Virus record (IMG/VR): IMGVR_UViG_3300033233_000110
Coordinates: 1-34,045 of that record
Direction: 5' to 3' (one strand)
DNA: 34,045 nt
Source: a virus
Part shown: positions 1 through 8,700 of the stretch, piece after piece
How the letters are laid out: each line of letters opens with the position of its first letter
Position numbering within the stretch: the stretch's first letter is position 1
Made by a program: the position numbers and the translations under genes
Notes under the pieces: model-generated
Seen by the model: the letters and a program-made list of their open reading frames with translations, nothing else
Databases searched by the model: none
Told to the model about the DNA's origin: nothing

Positions 1-242
1 TAGAAATTCCTCCTAATGGTTCAATAAATTCTAATGAATTTTGGGGCACCGAAACTGGTGTTGCTTTTTTAGCTATTCGCCATAAAGAGGAATTAAAAGT
101 AATGGATGATTATGGTAATGAATTAACTGAATTAAAATGTCCTGCTTGTGGTGAAATAGTAAAAATTCCTTCTAAAGAAAAGAAGATTATTCAAGAAGAA
201 ATAGTGGAAGAAAAACCTAAAATTAAAAGGGTTAAAAAATAA
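1..242 (+). CDS. 3' part of small zinc-motif protein (second copy of the gene at 33650)
   Basis: The reading frame is open from the window edge and encodes the last 80 residues of a protein seen whole near the other end of the window (99 aa). It has one CPACG pair of cysteines, suggestive of half a zinc site, and a very charged Lys/Glu C-terminal tail. Compared with the full copy it differs by Ile/Val exchanges only, so the two are alleles of one gene, not paralogues. It lies directly downstream of the capsid gene on the closed circle and is probably a minor virion or capsid-associated protein. No function can be named. Confidence 0.8.
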   Translation, partial: EIPPNGSINSNEFWGTETGVAFLAIRHKEELKVMDDYGNELTELKCPACGEIVKIPSKEKKIIQEEIVEEKPKIKRVKK

Positions 243-338
243 AACATGATTACAGCCGATTTATTAAAAGATTATTACTCTTCTCTTACTGGTTCAACAG
301 GAGGAGCGAGTACAACTACTCAAATAGCTGATACTCAA
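1..338. repeat. Left copy of the 338-bp near-identical terminal overlap
   Basis: This stretch matches 33708-34045 base for base except at nine positions (128, 186, 204, 206, 272, 281, 290, 315, 318), about 97% identity. It covers the end of one gene and the start of the next, both continuing naturally across the junction. The contig therefore closes into a circle of 33,707 bp. Because the copies differ, this is more likely assembly around a circular or permuted genome with strain variation than an exact packaged terminal repeat. Confidence 0.9.
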
Positions 339-1217
339 TTATCAGCAGCAGCAAGTGCTGGGGCTACTTCAATTACTGTTTATGATGCTGGAGGTTTTTC
401 TGTTAATGATGAAATAGTAATTGATGATGGAACTAATAGAGAGAAAAAAGTAATCTCTGCTATTAGTACTAATACAATTACTCTTTCTACTGGTTTAGCT
501 AATTCTTATGCAGTGAATACTCCAGTTGGTAAAAAGAATAATTTATTCCCAGATGTAACAGCATCCCAAGCCAGTAGTGGTGTAACTTTATACAGAAAAT
601 TCTTTAGAAAAAATACTTCCTCTACTGATATTTGGTATAATGTAGTTTTATTCATTCAGAAACAACCAACCAATTCCGCTTTATCTATTGGATTAGGAAT
701 TGATAATAGTAATGATAGTGATCCTACGCAAGGTAATATGGTGGCAATGTCAGCCAATGCTCAAATTTCTTTAGTTTCAAGTGGAGCTGATACAAGAACA
801 GTAACCTTAGTAGGTTTAGATGCTAATGGTAATCCAATAAGTGAAACTGATACATTAAATGGTACAACAGCAGTTTTAAGCACTAATACTTTTTCTAAAC
901 TATATCTTGCTTATGCTAGTGCTACTAATGCATCTAATACTATAACAATAAAACAAGGAAGCGGTGGTTCTACTCTTGGAACAATTGGACCAAATGAAAT
1001 TAGTTCTTTCTTATGGTTTGGTAAAAAGGTAGATAATACTCAAACAATAGTTAATGCTGAAGGTGGTGATGTTCCAAGTTATTCTACTGGAATAAAAGTA
1101 GGTAATGTTGCAACAGGAGCTAATATTGGAATATGGTGCAGACTTATGGTTCCTGCTGGTGCAAGTGCTGTAGGTAATAATACAACCTTTGTACAAGCTC
1201 AAGGGGAAACTTGTTAA
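246..1217 (+). CDS. Beta-rich virion protein, unknown role
   Basis: This 323-residue protein is rich in Ser, Thr, Ala and Gly and has no Cys-rich or catalytic motif that I recognise. Residues about 27-97 form a small beta domain (pattern TSITV..GF.VNDEIVID...ISTNTITLSTGL) that recurs in the proteins at 1726, 3752 and, less exactly, inside the major capsid protein. The rest alternates hydrophobic and polar residues as in beta sandwiches. It lies between the capsid genes and the tail genes, four bases after the preceding stop, so a head decoration, head-fibre or tail role is likely. The start is ATG after an A-rich stretch with no Shine-Dalgarno site. The window end holds the first 31 codons of the same gene with two Thr-to-Ala changes. 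Confidence 0.8.
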   Translation: MITADLLKDYYSSLTGSTGGASTTTQIADTQLSAAASAGATSITVYDAGGFSVNDEIVIDDGTNREKKVISAISTNTITLSTGLANSYAVNTPVGKKNNLFPDVTASQASSGVTLYRKFFRKNTSSTDIWYNVVLFIQKQPTNSALSIGLGIDNSNDSDPTQGNMVAMSANAQISLVSSGADTRTVTLVGLDANGNPISETDTLNGTTAVLSTNTFSKLYLAYASATNASNTITIKQGSGGSTLGTIGPNEISSFLWFGKKVDNTQTIVNAEGGDVPSYSTGIKVGNVATGANIGIWCRLMVPAGASAVGNNTTFVQAQGETC

Positions 1218-1219
1218 TT

Positions 1220-1711
1220 ATGTTAAACGCTTATCAATTTAATGCTACGATATATAACGGTAGAGCTTCGGTATCACGAGGTGGATTATTCTCTAATGTA
1301 ATTAAAAATTTCATCTCAAAGATTGGATTGTTTGGATTCAATATTAGAAACTTCATCTCTAAAATTGGATTGTTTGGATTTAGCATTAGAAATTTTATTT
1401 CAAAGATTGGATTATTTGCTTTAAGTATTAGAAATTATATTTCAAAGATTAGTCTGCATGAATTCAACATTAGAACTTTTATTTCAAGAATTGGTTTATA
1501 TGCTTATAACTTATGGGGTTATATCTCAAAGATTGGATTATTTGGAGTCAGTATTAGAAACTTTATCGCTACTACTGAATTATTTACTTGGAATATTAGA
1601 AATTATATATCAAAGATTGGATTGTTTGATTATTTGTTAGAAGGAATAAAAAATGCTACTAAATCAATTTTTAATGAATTTAAAGTGAAATTTAGGGTTA
1701 AAATGAAATAA
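1220..1711 (+). CDS. Protein of eight 14-residue amphipathic repeats
   Basis: The protein has 163 residues. A 29-residue head is followed by eight tandem copies (residues 30-141) of a 14-residue unit with consensus NFISKIGLFGFNIR, then a basic C-terminal tail (KVKFRVKMK). The unit has hydrophobic residues in a repeated pattern with one Lys and one Arg, so it could form a beta-solenoid, stacked hairpins or membrane-active segments. The ATG at 1220 is preferred over an upstream TTG because it follows the previous stop by two bases and gives the same MLN...FN...YNG head as the gene at 3533, a probable short paralogue. The gene sits between two beta-rich virion genes and is probably structural. 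No known family is recognised. Confidence 0.8.
   Translation: MLNAYQFNATIYNGRASVSRGGLFSNVIKNFISKIGLFGFNIRNFISKIGLFGFSIRNFISKIGLFALSIRNYISKISLHEFNIRTFISRIGLYAYNLWGYISKIGLFGVSIRNFIATTELFTWNIRNYISKIGLFDYLLEGIKNATKSIFNEFKVKFRVKMK
1307..1642 (+). repeat. Eight tandem 42-bp coding repeats
   Basis: Units of exactly 42 bp begin at 1307, 1349, 1391, 1433, 1475, 1517, 1559 and 1601, each coding 14 residues. The first three are nearly identical in DNA (aatttcatctc/tcaaagattgga-like); units 4, 5 and 7 are more diverged. Preserved frame and a graded similarity point to expansion by unequal crossing-over or slippage under selection for the protein repeat. Confidence 0.9.
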
Positions 1712-1725
1712 ATTAAATTACTACA

Positions 1726-2331
1726 ATGGCGATTTTACAAGTTAAAAACAATGCGAGGTCAAATTTAGCAGCAGGTATTGGCGCATCTGATACTTCTTTA
1801 ACTGTTACAACTGGTGATGGTGCTAAATTTCCTTCTAATACTCCTTTTAGAATATCAATTGATAATGAGATAATAGAAGTGGGAGCAGTTTCTAGTGATA
1901 CTTTTTCTTCTCTTACAAGAGGGGTAGAAGGAACAACTGCTGCGGCTCATTCAGCAGGAGCAATAGTAGAATTAAGAATAACTGCTGATATTATTAATCA
2001 GTTTCAAACGAATAAAGGAGTAGCAACAGTTTATACTTCTACTACCAGTTTAACTCCTAATGCTGCTACTGATAAAGAGATTTATATTAATGCTTTAGCT
2101 GGCAATTTAACTGTTAATAATCCCACTGGTACTCCTAATGATGGACAGAGATTAATAATTAGAATTAAAGATAATGGTACAGCTCGAACAATTAGCTGGG
2201 GAACTGCTTATGCTTCAGTAGGAGCTACTTTACCTACAACTACAGTTGCTGGTAAATGGGTTTATATAGGATTAATTTATAATGCTTCTGCATCTCAATG
2301 GCATTGTATGGCAGTAGCACAACAAAGTTAA
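1726..2331 (+). CDS. Beta-rich virion protein with shared N-terminal domain
   Basis: This protein has 201 residues. Residues about 10-85 carry the domain also found in the proteins at 246 and 3752: a TSLTVTTGDGAKFP strand pair, an EIIEVGAVSSDTF segment, then a TRGVEGTTAAAHSAGAIVEL ending. The C-terminal half (about 100-201) is a second beta-rich part with NLTVNNPTGTPNDGQRLIIRIKDNG, a pattern seen in phage fibre and baseplate-associated proteins. No signal peptide, Cys or catalytic motif is present. The start ATG follows tactaca with no Shine-Dalgarno site. The context of virion genes on both sides supports a structural role, possibly head fibre or tail fibre. Confidence 0.78.
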   Translation: MAILQVKNNARSNLAAGIGASDTSLTVTTGDGAKFPSNTPFRISIDNEIIEVGAVSSDTFSSLTRGVEGTTAAAHSAGAIVELRITADIINQFQTNKGVATVYTSTTSLTPNAATDKEIYINALAGNLTVNNPTGTPNDGQRLIIRIKDNGTARTISWGTAYASVGATLPTTTVAGKWVYIGLIYNASASQWHCMAVAQQS

Positions 2332-2341
2332 TTAAATAACT

Positions 2342-3364
2342 ATGGCTTGGTATAATCCATCTTGGCAATATAGACAAAGCGTAACAATATCTGGTAGTAC
2401 AGGTGCTGGCACAAACTACCAAGTTCCTTTAAATATCGGCGAAAGTTCAGGTGCTACTGGTTATAATTTTCAATTAAATGGACATTCAGCAAAATTTCCT
2501 TCTGATAAAAATGATGGGGGCGATTTAAGATTTACTGCCTCAGATGGAACTACTTTATTAAATTTCTGGGTAGAAAGTGTTACAGGAACTTCTCCTAATA
2601 GAGTTGCTAAAGTATGGGTTCAAGTTAGTGCTGATTTGGGAAGTAATCAAACTATTTATTGCTATTATGGAAATGCTAATGCTATCAATGCAAGTAATGG
2701 TTTTAATACTTTTATTTTCTTTGATAATTTTGATGATTATACTACAACCTCTGTTACAGAAAAAGGAAGATGGGCAGTAGGAGTAGATAGTGTATTTTCT
2801 ATTGATACTACTAATCATAGATTATATATCAATAATCCATCAGGAAGTTTCGGTCATTGGATAAAAGCACAAAGTGGTGGTTCAGATGTAGTAATTACGA
2901 ATTGTGCTATAGAAACGAATATCTATAATAATGGAGGATATAATGAATGTGCAATAATGGCACGAGGACAAGCAGACCCTGTAGCAAATAGTTATGATTT
3001 TCACGAAACTACATGGGCAAGTCCATATTGGGTTATATCTAAAAGAAGTGGTTCAACAAGTTCTACTGTAGCATCCAGCACAACATCTGCTGTTACTGGT
3101 CAGTGGATGCACTGGACAATAAAATTAAACGGAAGCACTTTAAGTTGGGTATCTGATGTTGGTTTAACAACAGCAATATCTGTATCAGATTCCACGTTTT
3201 CATCTGGAATAGTTGGTGTATTCACCTGGGGTAATACAGTAAGTTATATAGATGATTATAGAATTCGTAAATATGTTTCCCCTGAACCAGCATTTAGTTC
3301 AGCTGGAAGTGAAGAAAATGCACAACAAGTTCTCACTTCTTTCTTTCTTTTCTTTAATAACTAA
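2342..3364 (+). CDS. DUF2341 / LamG-like adhesin or tail-fibre protein
   Basis: The N-terminal ~110 residues (WYNPSWQYRQSVTISGS, then LRFTASDGTTLLNFWVES and QTIYCYYGNAN) fit the DUF2341 family, a beta-sandwich domain found in surface and secreted proteins. Residues about 125-325 look like a concanavalin/LamG-type jelly roll: FFDNFDDY, RWAVG, then paired strands ending VGVFTWGNTVSYIDDYRIRK. In a phage this arrangement suggests carbohydrate or surface binding during host recognition. It has 340 residues and no signal peptide. It starts at an AACTATG context and is followed two bases after its stop by a small gene, in the same transcript as the other virion genes. Confidence 0.8.
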   Translation: MAWYNPSWQYRQSVTISGSTGAGTNYQVPLNIGESSGATGYNFQLNGHSAKFPSDKNDGGDLRFTASDGTTLLNFWVESVTGTSPNRVAKVWVQVSADLGSNQTIYCYYGNANAINASNGFNTFIFFDNFDDYTTTSVTEKGRWAVGVDSVFSIDTTNHRLYINNPSGSFGHWIKAQSGGSDVVITNCAIETNIYNNGGYNECAIMARGQADPVANSYDFHETTWASPYWVISKRSGSTSSTVASSTTSAVTGQWMHWTIKLNGSTLSWVSDVGLTTAISVSDSTFSSGIVGVFTWGNTVSYIDDYRIRKYVSPEPAFSSAGSEENAQQVLTSFFLFFNN

Positions 3365-3366
3365 CT

Positions 3367-3543
3367 ATGACTAAAACAAAAGGATTTATTAAAAAATATC
3401 AAAAATTATGTGATGAGTTTGGACTGGAATTAGTCCCTTATGTTGAGTGTCATAATAGATTATTAAGATGGATAATTAAATTATTTGGTAAGCATTCGGG
3501 TTTGGTAGCAGATTTAATGATACAAGAAAAATATGTTAAATAG
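3367..3543 (+). CDS. Small basic protein, 58 aa
   Basis: This short frame starts at ATG in the context actaactATG, shared by many genes here, two bases after the preceding stop, and ends at a TAG that overlaps the next gene by 11 bases. The product is basic, with a helical middle (RLLRWIIKLFGKHSG) that could contact membrane or the capsid. No family is recognised. Gap-filling position and start context are the reasons to believe it. Confidence 0.6.
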   Translation: MTKTKGFIKKYQKLCDEFGLELVPYVECHNRLLRWIIKLFGKHSGLVADLMIQEKYVK

Positions 3544-3748
3544 TGCTTTATTTAATGAAATACAATACAATGGAACAAGAACCAGTTTTCCGATTTATAA
3601 GTTAGGTAGTTTTTCTTTTAATCAATGGGGTTATGTATCTAAAGTTTTATCTGCTCCTTATAATTTAGCTGTTATCTTGTATCAGAAAATCAGGGTCTTT
3701 ATTACAACTCCTAAAACTAAATTTAGGACTAAACAAAAATTCTTTTAA
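3533..3748 (+). CDS. Short paralogue of the 14-residue-repeat protein
   Basis: This 71-residue product begins MLNSALFNEIQYNGTRTSF and ends in a basic TKFRTKQKFF tail. The head resembles the MLNAYQFNATIYNG head of the repeat protein at 1220, GYVSKV matches its GYISKI unit, and the basic tails are alike. It looks like the same architecture with the repeat array reduced to one or two units. Its ATG overlaps the end of the preceding small gene, implying coupled translation. The role is unknown, presumably virion-related. Confidence 0.65.
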   Translation: MLNSALFNEIQYNGTRTSFPIYKLGSFSFNQWGYVSKVLSAPYNLAVILYQKIRVFITTPKTKFRTKQKFF

Positions 3749-3751
3749 TTT

Positions 3752-4882
3752 ATGATTTATCTTTCAATTGAAAATCCCTCATTGCAGGATTTGGAATATA
3801 CAGCACTATCGCAAGCTGCTGCTTCTGGTGATACTGTATTAAATGTTTTATCTGGTCAATACTTTAATAAAGGTGATATTCTACTTATTGGTGATTATGG
3901 TGCTGAAAGTTCTGAAATAGTTTATGTTTCTTCTGCTACTGCTCCAACTACTACTCAAATAACATTGCAATCTGGTTTGAAATTTTCTCATTCAGCTAAT
4001 ACTCCTGTAAGATTAATGCCTTATGATAAGTTTAGAATTTATGTTTCTTATGATAATGGTAATTCTTATAATGTAGCAGATACAATACCAATTCAGGTTG
4101 ATGATATTAATACAGTTTATATCTCCTCGGCTTCTGGAACTGCTTTATTCAAGGTCGCTTCTTATAACTCAGTAACCACAGTAGAAGGTGCTTTATCAGA
4201 AGCATTACAAGGTTCAGGATTAGATTTTGATGCTGCGGGTGCAATAGTAGATAGAGTTTATGATATCTATAATGATCCGAATAAGCAATTTATCCCCGAT
4301 AGCCAAACAATAATGAATTATCTAAATGAAGGATATGCTGATTTATGGACACGATTAGCTGAAGTAAAAGGGAATTATTTAATGACTTACAAAGATATTC
4401 CTTTAATCGCTGGAACTGATACTTATGCTTTACCCAGTGATTTATTAAAATTAGAGGGAGTAGAAATCGTAGAAGATCAAACCTTTATTAGGTCTTATGA
4501 TTTATTAACAGAAAATGAAAATGATAATTCAGATCCATCTTATATTCTTATAGGTAATAACATTAAAATTAATCCTGCTCCTACTGTTAATAAAACATTA
4601 AGAATTTATTATACTCCTCAACCTACTTTACTGAGTTTAGCTACTGATAAAATACAATTACCTTCATCTTATAATGCTTCTAAATTATTAGTAGATTATT
4701 GTGTGGCTCGCATTTACGAAAAAGCTTATAAAACAGATAGAGCCAGTTATTTCTTACAGGCTTACGAAAATGGAGTTAGTGCTTGGTTAGCTTCCTTATC
4801 AAGAAGATCAACAGATTTTGATGATACAGTGCATCAAATGTTTGAGGGTCAAGAGGATTTTAATAATTTTAGATTTTTCTAA
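3752..4882 (+). CDS. Probable head-tail adaptor (connector) protein
   Basis: The protein has 376 residues. Residues about 10-95 are the shared beta domain also found at 246 and 1726. Residues about 170-376 are helical with the layout of podoviral head-tail adaptors (P22 gp4 / T7 gp11 type): DSQTIMNYLNEGYADLWTRL, then YALPSDLLKLEGVEI, INPAPTVNKTLRIYYTPQP, and a final helical LVDYCVARIYEKAYKTDRASYFLQAYENG. This second part is the usual content of such adaptors; the N-terminal beta domain is an addition. Its stop directly abuts the start of the next tail gene (TAA then ATG with no gap), which suits two proteins needed in similar amounts at the portal. Confidence 0.7.
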   Translation: MIYLSIENPSLQDLEYTALSQAAASGDTVLNVLSGQYFNKGDILLIGDYGAESSEIVYVSSATAPTTTQITLQSGLKFSHSANTPVRLMPYDKFRIYVSYDNGNSYNVADTIPIQVDDINTVYISSASGTALFKVASYNSVTTVEGALSEALQGSGLDFDAAGAIVDRVYDIYNDPNKQFIPDSQTIMNYLNEGYADLWTRLAEVKGNYLMTYKDIPLIAGTDTYALPSDLLKLEGVEIVEDQTFIRSYDLLTENENDNSDPSYILIGNNIKINPAPTVNKTLRIYYTPQPTLLSLATDKIQLPSSYNASKLLVDYCVARIYEKAYKTDRASYFLQAYENGVSAWLASLSRRSTDFDDTVHQMFEGQEDFNNFRFF

Positions 4883-6313
4883 ATGAATATATTGACTCTA
4901 CAATCTTTTGCTGGAGGAATGAATAGAAAGGTCTCACCTTTATTAGCCAGACCTGATGAGGCTTATACTGTAAGAAATATTAGATTAAATAAGATAGGTG
5001 CGATTCAGAAACGATTGGGATATAAACAAGTAGGCAATATACCAGATACTAATCCAGTTAGATTTCTTTATGCTTTTTATAAAACAGGTGCTTCGCCAGT
5101 AAATCAATTATTAAGAATTTCTGGTAATAAGTTTTATTATCTGAATGAAACAACTAATACTTGGGTAGATGCTACTGGTACAAATACTTTAAATTCTACT
5201 GGTAATATTGATGGTACAACTTATGCTAATTTAGCTATAATGGTTAATGCGGCAACTAATGTTTTGAAATGGGATGGTACAACTTTAAGTAATTTAGGCG
5301 GTAATCCTCCTAATGGAACAACAATAGCTACTTTTAAAGATAGAGTTTATATTGCTAAAGGAAGTTATGTATATTTCTCAGATGTAGCAAATGCTGAATC
5401 TTGGCCTGCTTTTAACAGTTTTTCAGTGGGATTAAATGATGGTGATGAAATTACAGCAATATCTCCTTACTTTGATAGTTTAATGATTTTCAAACATAAT
5501 TCTATTTGGGCTTTTAATGTAGATACGGATAATCAACCATTATCATTAAAGCCAGTAGCTTATGGTATTGGAACTGATTCCTTTAGAAGTGTTTGGATAG
5601 TAAATGGTGTTTTGTTCTTTGCTTCTCGCAAAGGTATTTATAGCTTCTCTGGTTCTAATCCAGAAAAGATTAGTTATCGTGTAGAGGATATATTTAATAA
5701 TGTTTCTAATTCCAATAACTTTGTAGCTTGGGAAGATGGTGATTTATATCACTTATATGTTGGGACAATAGATGGTTATTCAAATTGTGTTCTTTTATAT
5801 GATACCGTATTAGATTACTTTGCTTATGATTCTAATTTAGATGTTCAATCAGCTAGACCGTATATTAATTCTCAAAATGTTTTAAGACAATATTTTGGTG
5901 ATTCTAATGGAGTTGTTTGGCTTTTATGGGAAGGCAATGCGGATAAAGCTAATACTGATGGAAGCGGTGGTCAAGATATTGAATTAGAATATACCAGTTT
6001 GTTATATCAAGTAGGAGATCCATTAAAACCAATAGAATTAGAAAGTATTGGATGGAGAATGGCTTATTCAGCTTATACTCCAATTACAATTGAAATGTCA
6101 GTTGATAATTCTGATTGGCATCGGGTAGCTACAGCACAGAAAGCAATTTCAAAGGATAAAACAGTACAAAGTATATTCCCACAAGCAATGGATTTTAGTT
6201 TTAGGATTCACGAATATTCTAAAACTCCTGGTCCAACTATTTTAGAAATAGTAGTAGATGGGTCTGTTTCAGAAGATTCTAACTTAATGCCTCATAAATT
6301 TGCTAAACGCTAA
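4883..6313 (+). CDS. Tail stabilisation / tail-hub protein, P22 gp10-like
   Basis: The 476-residue protein begins with FAGGMNRKVSPLLARPDEA, followed by a VRNIRLNKIGAIQKRLGYKQV segment. This opening (GG, then N.R....G...KR.G) is typical of podoviral tail proteins that bind the adaptor ring, such as P22 gp10-like proteins. The rest is beta-propeller-like, with repeated W and G-D turns (YVYFSDVANAESWPAF, IFKHNSIWAFNVD, VLFFASRKGIYSFSG). No enzyme motif is seen. Position immediately after the adaptor supports the call. The exact family name would need a profile search. Confidence 0.7.
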   Translation: MNILTLQSFAGGMNRKVSPLLARPDEAYTVRNIRLNKIGAIQKRLGYKQVGNIPDTNPVRFLYAFYKTGASPVNQLLRISGNKFYYLNETTNTWVDATGTNTLNSTGNIDGTTYANLAIMVNAATNVLKWDGTTLSNLGGNPPNGTTIATFKDRVYIAKGSYVYFSDVANAESWPAFNSFSVGLNDGDEITAISPYFDSLMIFKHNSIWAFNVDTDNQPLSLKPVAYGIGTDSFRSVWIVNGVLFFASRKGIYSFSGSNPEKISYRVEDIFNNVSNSNNFVAWEDGDLYHLYVGTIDGYSNCVLLYDTVLDYFAYDSNLDVQSARPYINSQNVLRQYFGDSNGVVWLLWEGNADKANTDGSGGQDIELEYTSLLYQVGDPLKPIELESIGWRMAYSAYTPITIEMSVDNSDWHRVATAQKAISKDKTVQSIFPQAMDFSFRIHEYSKTPGPTILEIVVDGSVSEDSNLMPHKFAKR

Positions 6314-6314
6314 T

Positions 6315-7142
6315 ATGATTAATCAAGACGATCAACAAATTACTTATGAGAGTTTCGGCTATCAGAGAAACGGAACTAAACAAGATGCTCCTATTTTTAC
6401 TGAGGAACCTTTAACTTACAAGCAATTGATGTTTGGTAGAAATGTAATTAAAGCTACTTCCAATGTGGATGCTGGAGTTATCTCTCGTGGTTCATTGGCG
6501 GAGAAAGCTAAAGCTTCTCCTTATATAATTCATTTATCAGATGTACCTTATCAGGTATCTTCTGCTGTAAATAAAATGGCTACTAATTTAATTGTGGCCG
6601 AAAGTGGTACTACTCAACAATCACTTGATGGATTTGTAATGTATCAGGAGTTTCCTCTAAAAGATAGAAAAGCAACTTATAATTCTACTTATCAATCATC
6701 TGGTATTGCTCTGGATAATACTTATGTCTATTTTGGAGCTGGAACTAATTTATATAGAATGCCATTAGATTTTAGTTCTGTTACTCCTTTAACAGGTACC
6801 ATTACTGCTATTAATGGATTAGCTTCTGATGGTAATTATCTGTATACAGTTAATGGTACTAATTTTTATAAAATAACTATTTCGGGTACAAGCTTTACTG
6901 TTTCAACAACTACTTTATCATTTAATGTTTCAAAATTAGCTGCTTTTAATGGTAAATACTTTATTGGTTATGATAGCACCAGTAATGTATTAAGAATCTT
7001 TCAAAAAGATGGCACATTATGGAGAAATCTTCCTTATCTAGAACCAACATTTCTAGGAGGAATAACTTATAACGGTTTCTTCTATGTAGCTACTCAATTG
7101 GGTTCAACTAATGATGTGATTTTAACACCATTATTAATTTAG
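6315..7142 (+). CDS. Beta-propeller-like tail protein
   Basis: This 275-residue protein has a helical or mixed first third (EEPLTYKQLMFGRNVIKATSNVDAG) and then repeated short blades, such as TYVYFGAGTNLYRM, GNYLYTVNGTNFYKI, FNGKYFIGYDSTSNVLRIF and NGFFYVATQLGSTNDV. The repeats suggest a partial propeller or similar beta fold. The ATG at 6315 starts one base after the preceding stop and is preferred to an upstream TTG at 6300. It is linked to the gp10-like gene and is probably another component of the short tail. The role is inferred from position only. Confidence 0.65.
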   Translation: MINQDDQQITYESFGYQRNGTKQDAPIFTEEPLTYKQLMFGRNVIKATSNVDAGVISRGSLAEKAKASPYIIHLSDVPYQVSSAVNKMATNLIVAESGTTQQSLDGFVMYQEFPLKDRKATYNSTYQSSGIALDNTYVYFGAGTNLYRMPLDFSSVTPLTGTITAINGLASDGNYLYTVNGTNFYKITISGTSFTVSTTTLSFNVSKLAAFNGKYFIGYDSTSNVLRIFQKDGTLWRNLPYLEPTFLGGITYNGFFYVATQLGSTNDVILTPLLI

Positions 7143-7164
7143 GGTTTTAATAATAAAAAATATT

Positions 7165-8691
7165 ATGGCAACTTTAACTCCACAACAACAAAGTTTATTA
7201 AATCAGATAGCACAACAGGCTCAACAGATACAGAGTCAACTTGGTACTTTAGCAGCTGCTCAAAAGGCTGGAATGACCATTACTCCTCAAACATCTGTTC
7301 AACAAGCAGCATCTTATATATCGTCTAGACAACCTAGTACTAGTTCTGGTGGAGCATCTCAAACGATGTCTGCTTTAACTAGTGGAGGGAATAAGGGAGG
7401 ATCTTATATTAATTCGCAGACACAACAGCCTGTTTCTTATAAAGAGGGAAGTACTTATGATGATACATCAGCAGGCCTCAGATATAGATATACCAATGGT
7501 CAATGGCAACCAATCGCAAGTATTCCTAAAACTACAACATCGACAAAAGGACAATCTATTAGTTCTGGTTATAGTGGTGGTGGCACACAAAATACAAATT
7601 CATCGGGTGGAGGTGGTGGTACGCAAAATACAAATTCATCAAGTAATAGTCCTTCATCTGGTTCTCAACAATATTATTGGGTCCCATCACTAGGAGTATG
7701 GTTAAATGAGTATGGTGTACAAAAATCAGGGGCTAAAGATGCAATTCCTGTATCTGGTTTTGGTGTAATGCCAAATCAAACTCAAAATAATCAAAATAAT
7801 CAAAATAATCAAAATCCACTAAATAATCAACCACCAGATTGGCAAACTGCTTATAAACAATTATTAGACCAATATCAATCCTTATTACAAAAATATTCAA
7901 ATCCTCCTACTCCTGATACTTCTAATATTAGTAATATTTATTCTAAAGCTGCTTCTGATTTAACTGCTAAATATCAAAAAGTTTTAGCTGATTTACAAAA
8001 GAAACAACAGGAAGACCAACAGAGATTAGTTGGTAGATACGCTGCTGCTGGATTTAGTGAACCTGGTATTTTAGGTGGTTCTCCAGCAGGCATTCCTGGT
8101 GTGGCTACCAAGGGATTAAATGAATTAGAATCTCAACAAGCAAGTGATATTACTAATTTACAACAAGCACAAGCTGGTGATATGGATGCTTTAGCTGCTG
8201 CTCAAGCTTCTGCTGTTCAACAAGCGCAACAACAAGCAATAGATAATTATTATAAACAATTACAACTAATGCAAAGTGTTTTAGGTAATCAAGCTAATTT
8301 ATTAACTTATCAAACTCCTGCTCAACAATTAGCTCAGGAATTACAAAAAGAAGAATTATTTAAAGCTTTGGGATTAGGTTCTTATGCTAAATATGAGCAA
8401 CCGAAAGTAGAAACAATTAAAGAAAAAGATGGTAGTGTATGGGAAATAGTTCGTGATGATCAAGGTAATATTATTAGTAAGAGTGAAGTAATTCCTCCAC
8501 AATCTGATGATACTACAGAAAAACATACTTGGGAGTTAGTTCTTGATCCAACAACAAATAAACCACTGTATTTCTTTGATAAAAGTACAGGTAAATTAGT
8601 TCCTTATCAACCCCCATCATCTTCAACTTCATCAACCGATTCTCAACCTGGTTTGTGGGATACAATAAAAAATTTCTTTACAGATTACTAA
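7165..8691 (+). CDS. Gln/Ser-rich internal virion protein
   Basis: The 508-residue protein is low in complexity. It has an N-terminal coiled coil rich in Gln (about 1-35), a Ser/Gly/Asn linker with GGGGTQNTNSS-type repeats (about 85-225, including a run of QNN triplets), a long helical Ala/Gln section (about 228-380) and a C-terminal WELVLDPTTN...FFDKSTGK segment with a last amphipathic helix (WDTIKNFFTDY). It precedes a very large helical protein, an arrangement typical of podoviral ejection proteins that leave the capsid with DNA. No catalytic motif is seen. Confidence 0.65.
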   Translation: MATLTPQQQSLLNQIAQQAQQIQSQLGTLAAAQKAGMTITPQTSVQQAASYISSRQPSTSSGGASQTMSALTSGGNKGGSYINSQTQQPVSYKEGSTYDDTSAGLRYRYTNGQWQPIASIPKTTTSTKGQSISSGYSGGGTQNTNSSGGGGGTQNTNSSSNSPSSGSQQYYWVPSLGVWLNEYGVQKSGAKDAIPVSGFGVMPNQTQNNQNNQNNQNPLNNQPPDWQTAYKQLLDQYQSLLQKYSNPPTPDTSNISNIYSKAASDLTAKYQKVLADLQKKQQEDQQRLVGRYAAAGFSEPGILGGSPAGIPGVATKGLNELESQQASDITNLQQAQAGDMDALAAAQASAVQQAQQQAIDNYYKQLQLMQSVLGNQANLLTYQTPAQQLAQELQKEELFKALGLGSYAKYEQPKVETIKEKDGSVWEIVRDDQGNIISKSEVIPPQSDDTTEKHTWELVLDPTTNKPLYFFDKSTGKLVPYQPPSSSTSSTDSQPGLWDTIKNFFTDY

Positions 8692-8700
8692 AAAACTATT

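Noticed and set aside
1-338. Exact direct terminal repeat as packaged phage ends
   Set aside because: The two copies differ at nine positions, which does not fit a replicated identical terminal repeat.
1011-1202. Minus-strand open frames (also 2240-2422, 2558-2818, 8833-9024, 11772-12005, 15533-15843, 20099-20335, 22127-22378, 22568-23008, 23533-23730, 24176-24370, 24750-24983, 31925-32131)
   Set aside because: All lie opposite well-supported + strand genes or structured RNA, have no start context, and encode Ser/Ile/Cys-rich nonsense typical of antisense frames.
1458-1640. Second frame inside the 42-bp repeat array
   Set aside because: It arises because a repeat divisible by three leaves other frames open too; the other frame has a clear head and tail.
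7382-7693. Alternate frame in the Gln-rich internal protein gene
   Set aside because: Low-complexity shadow of the real frame.
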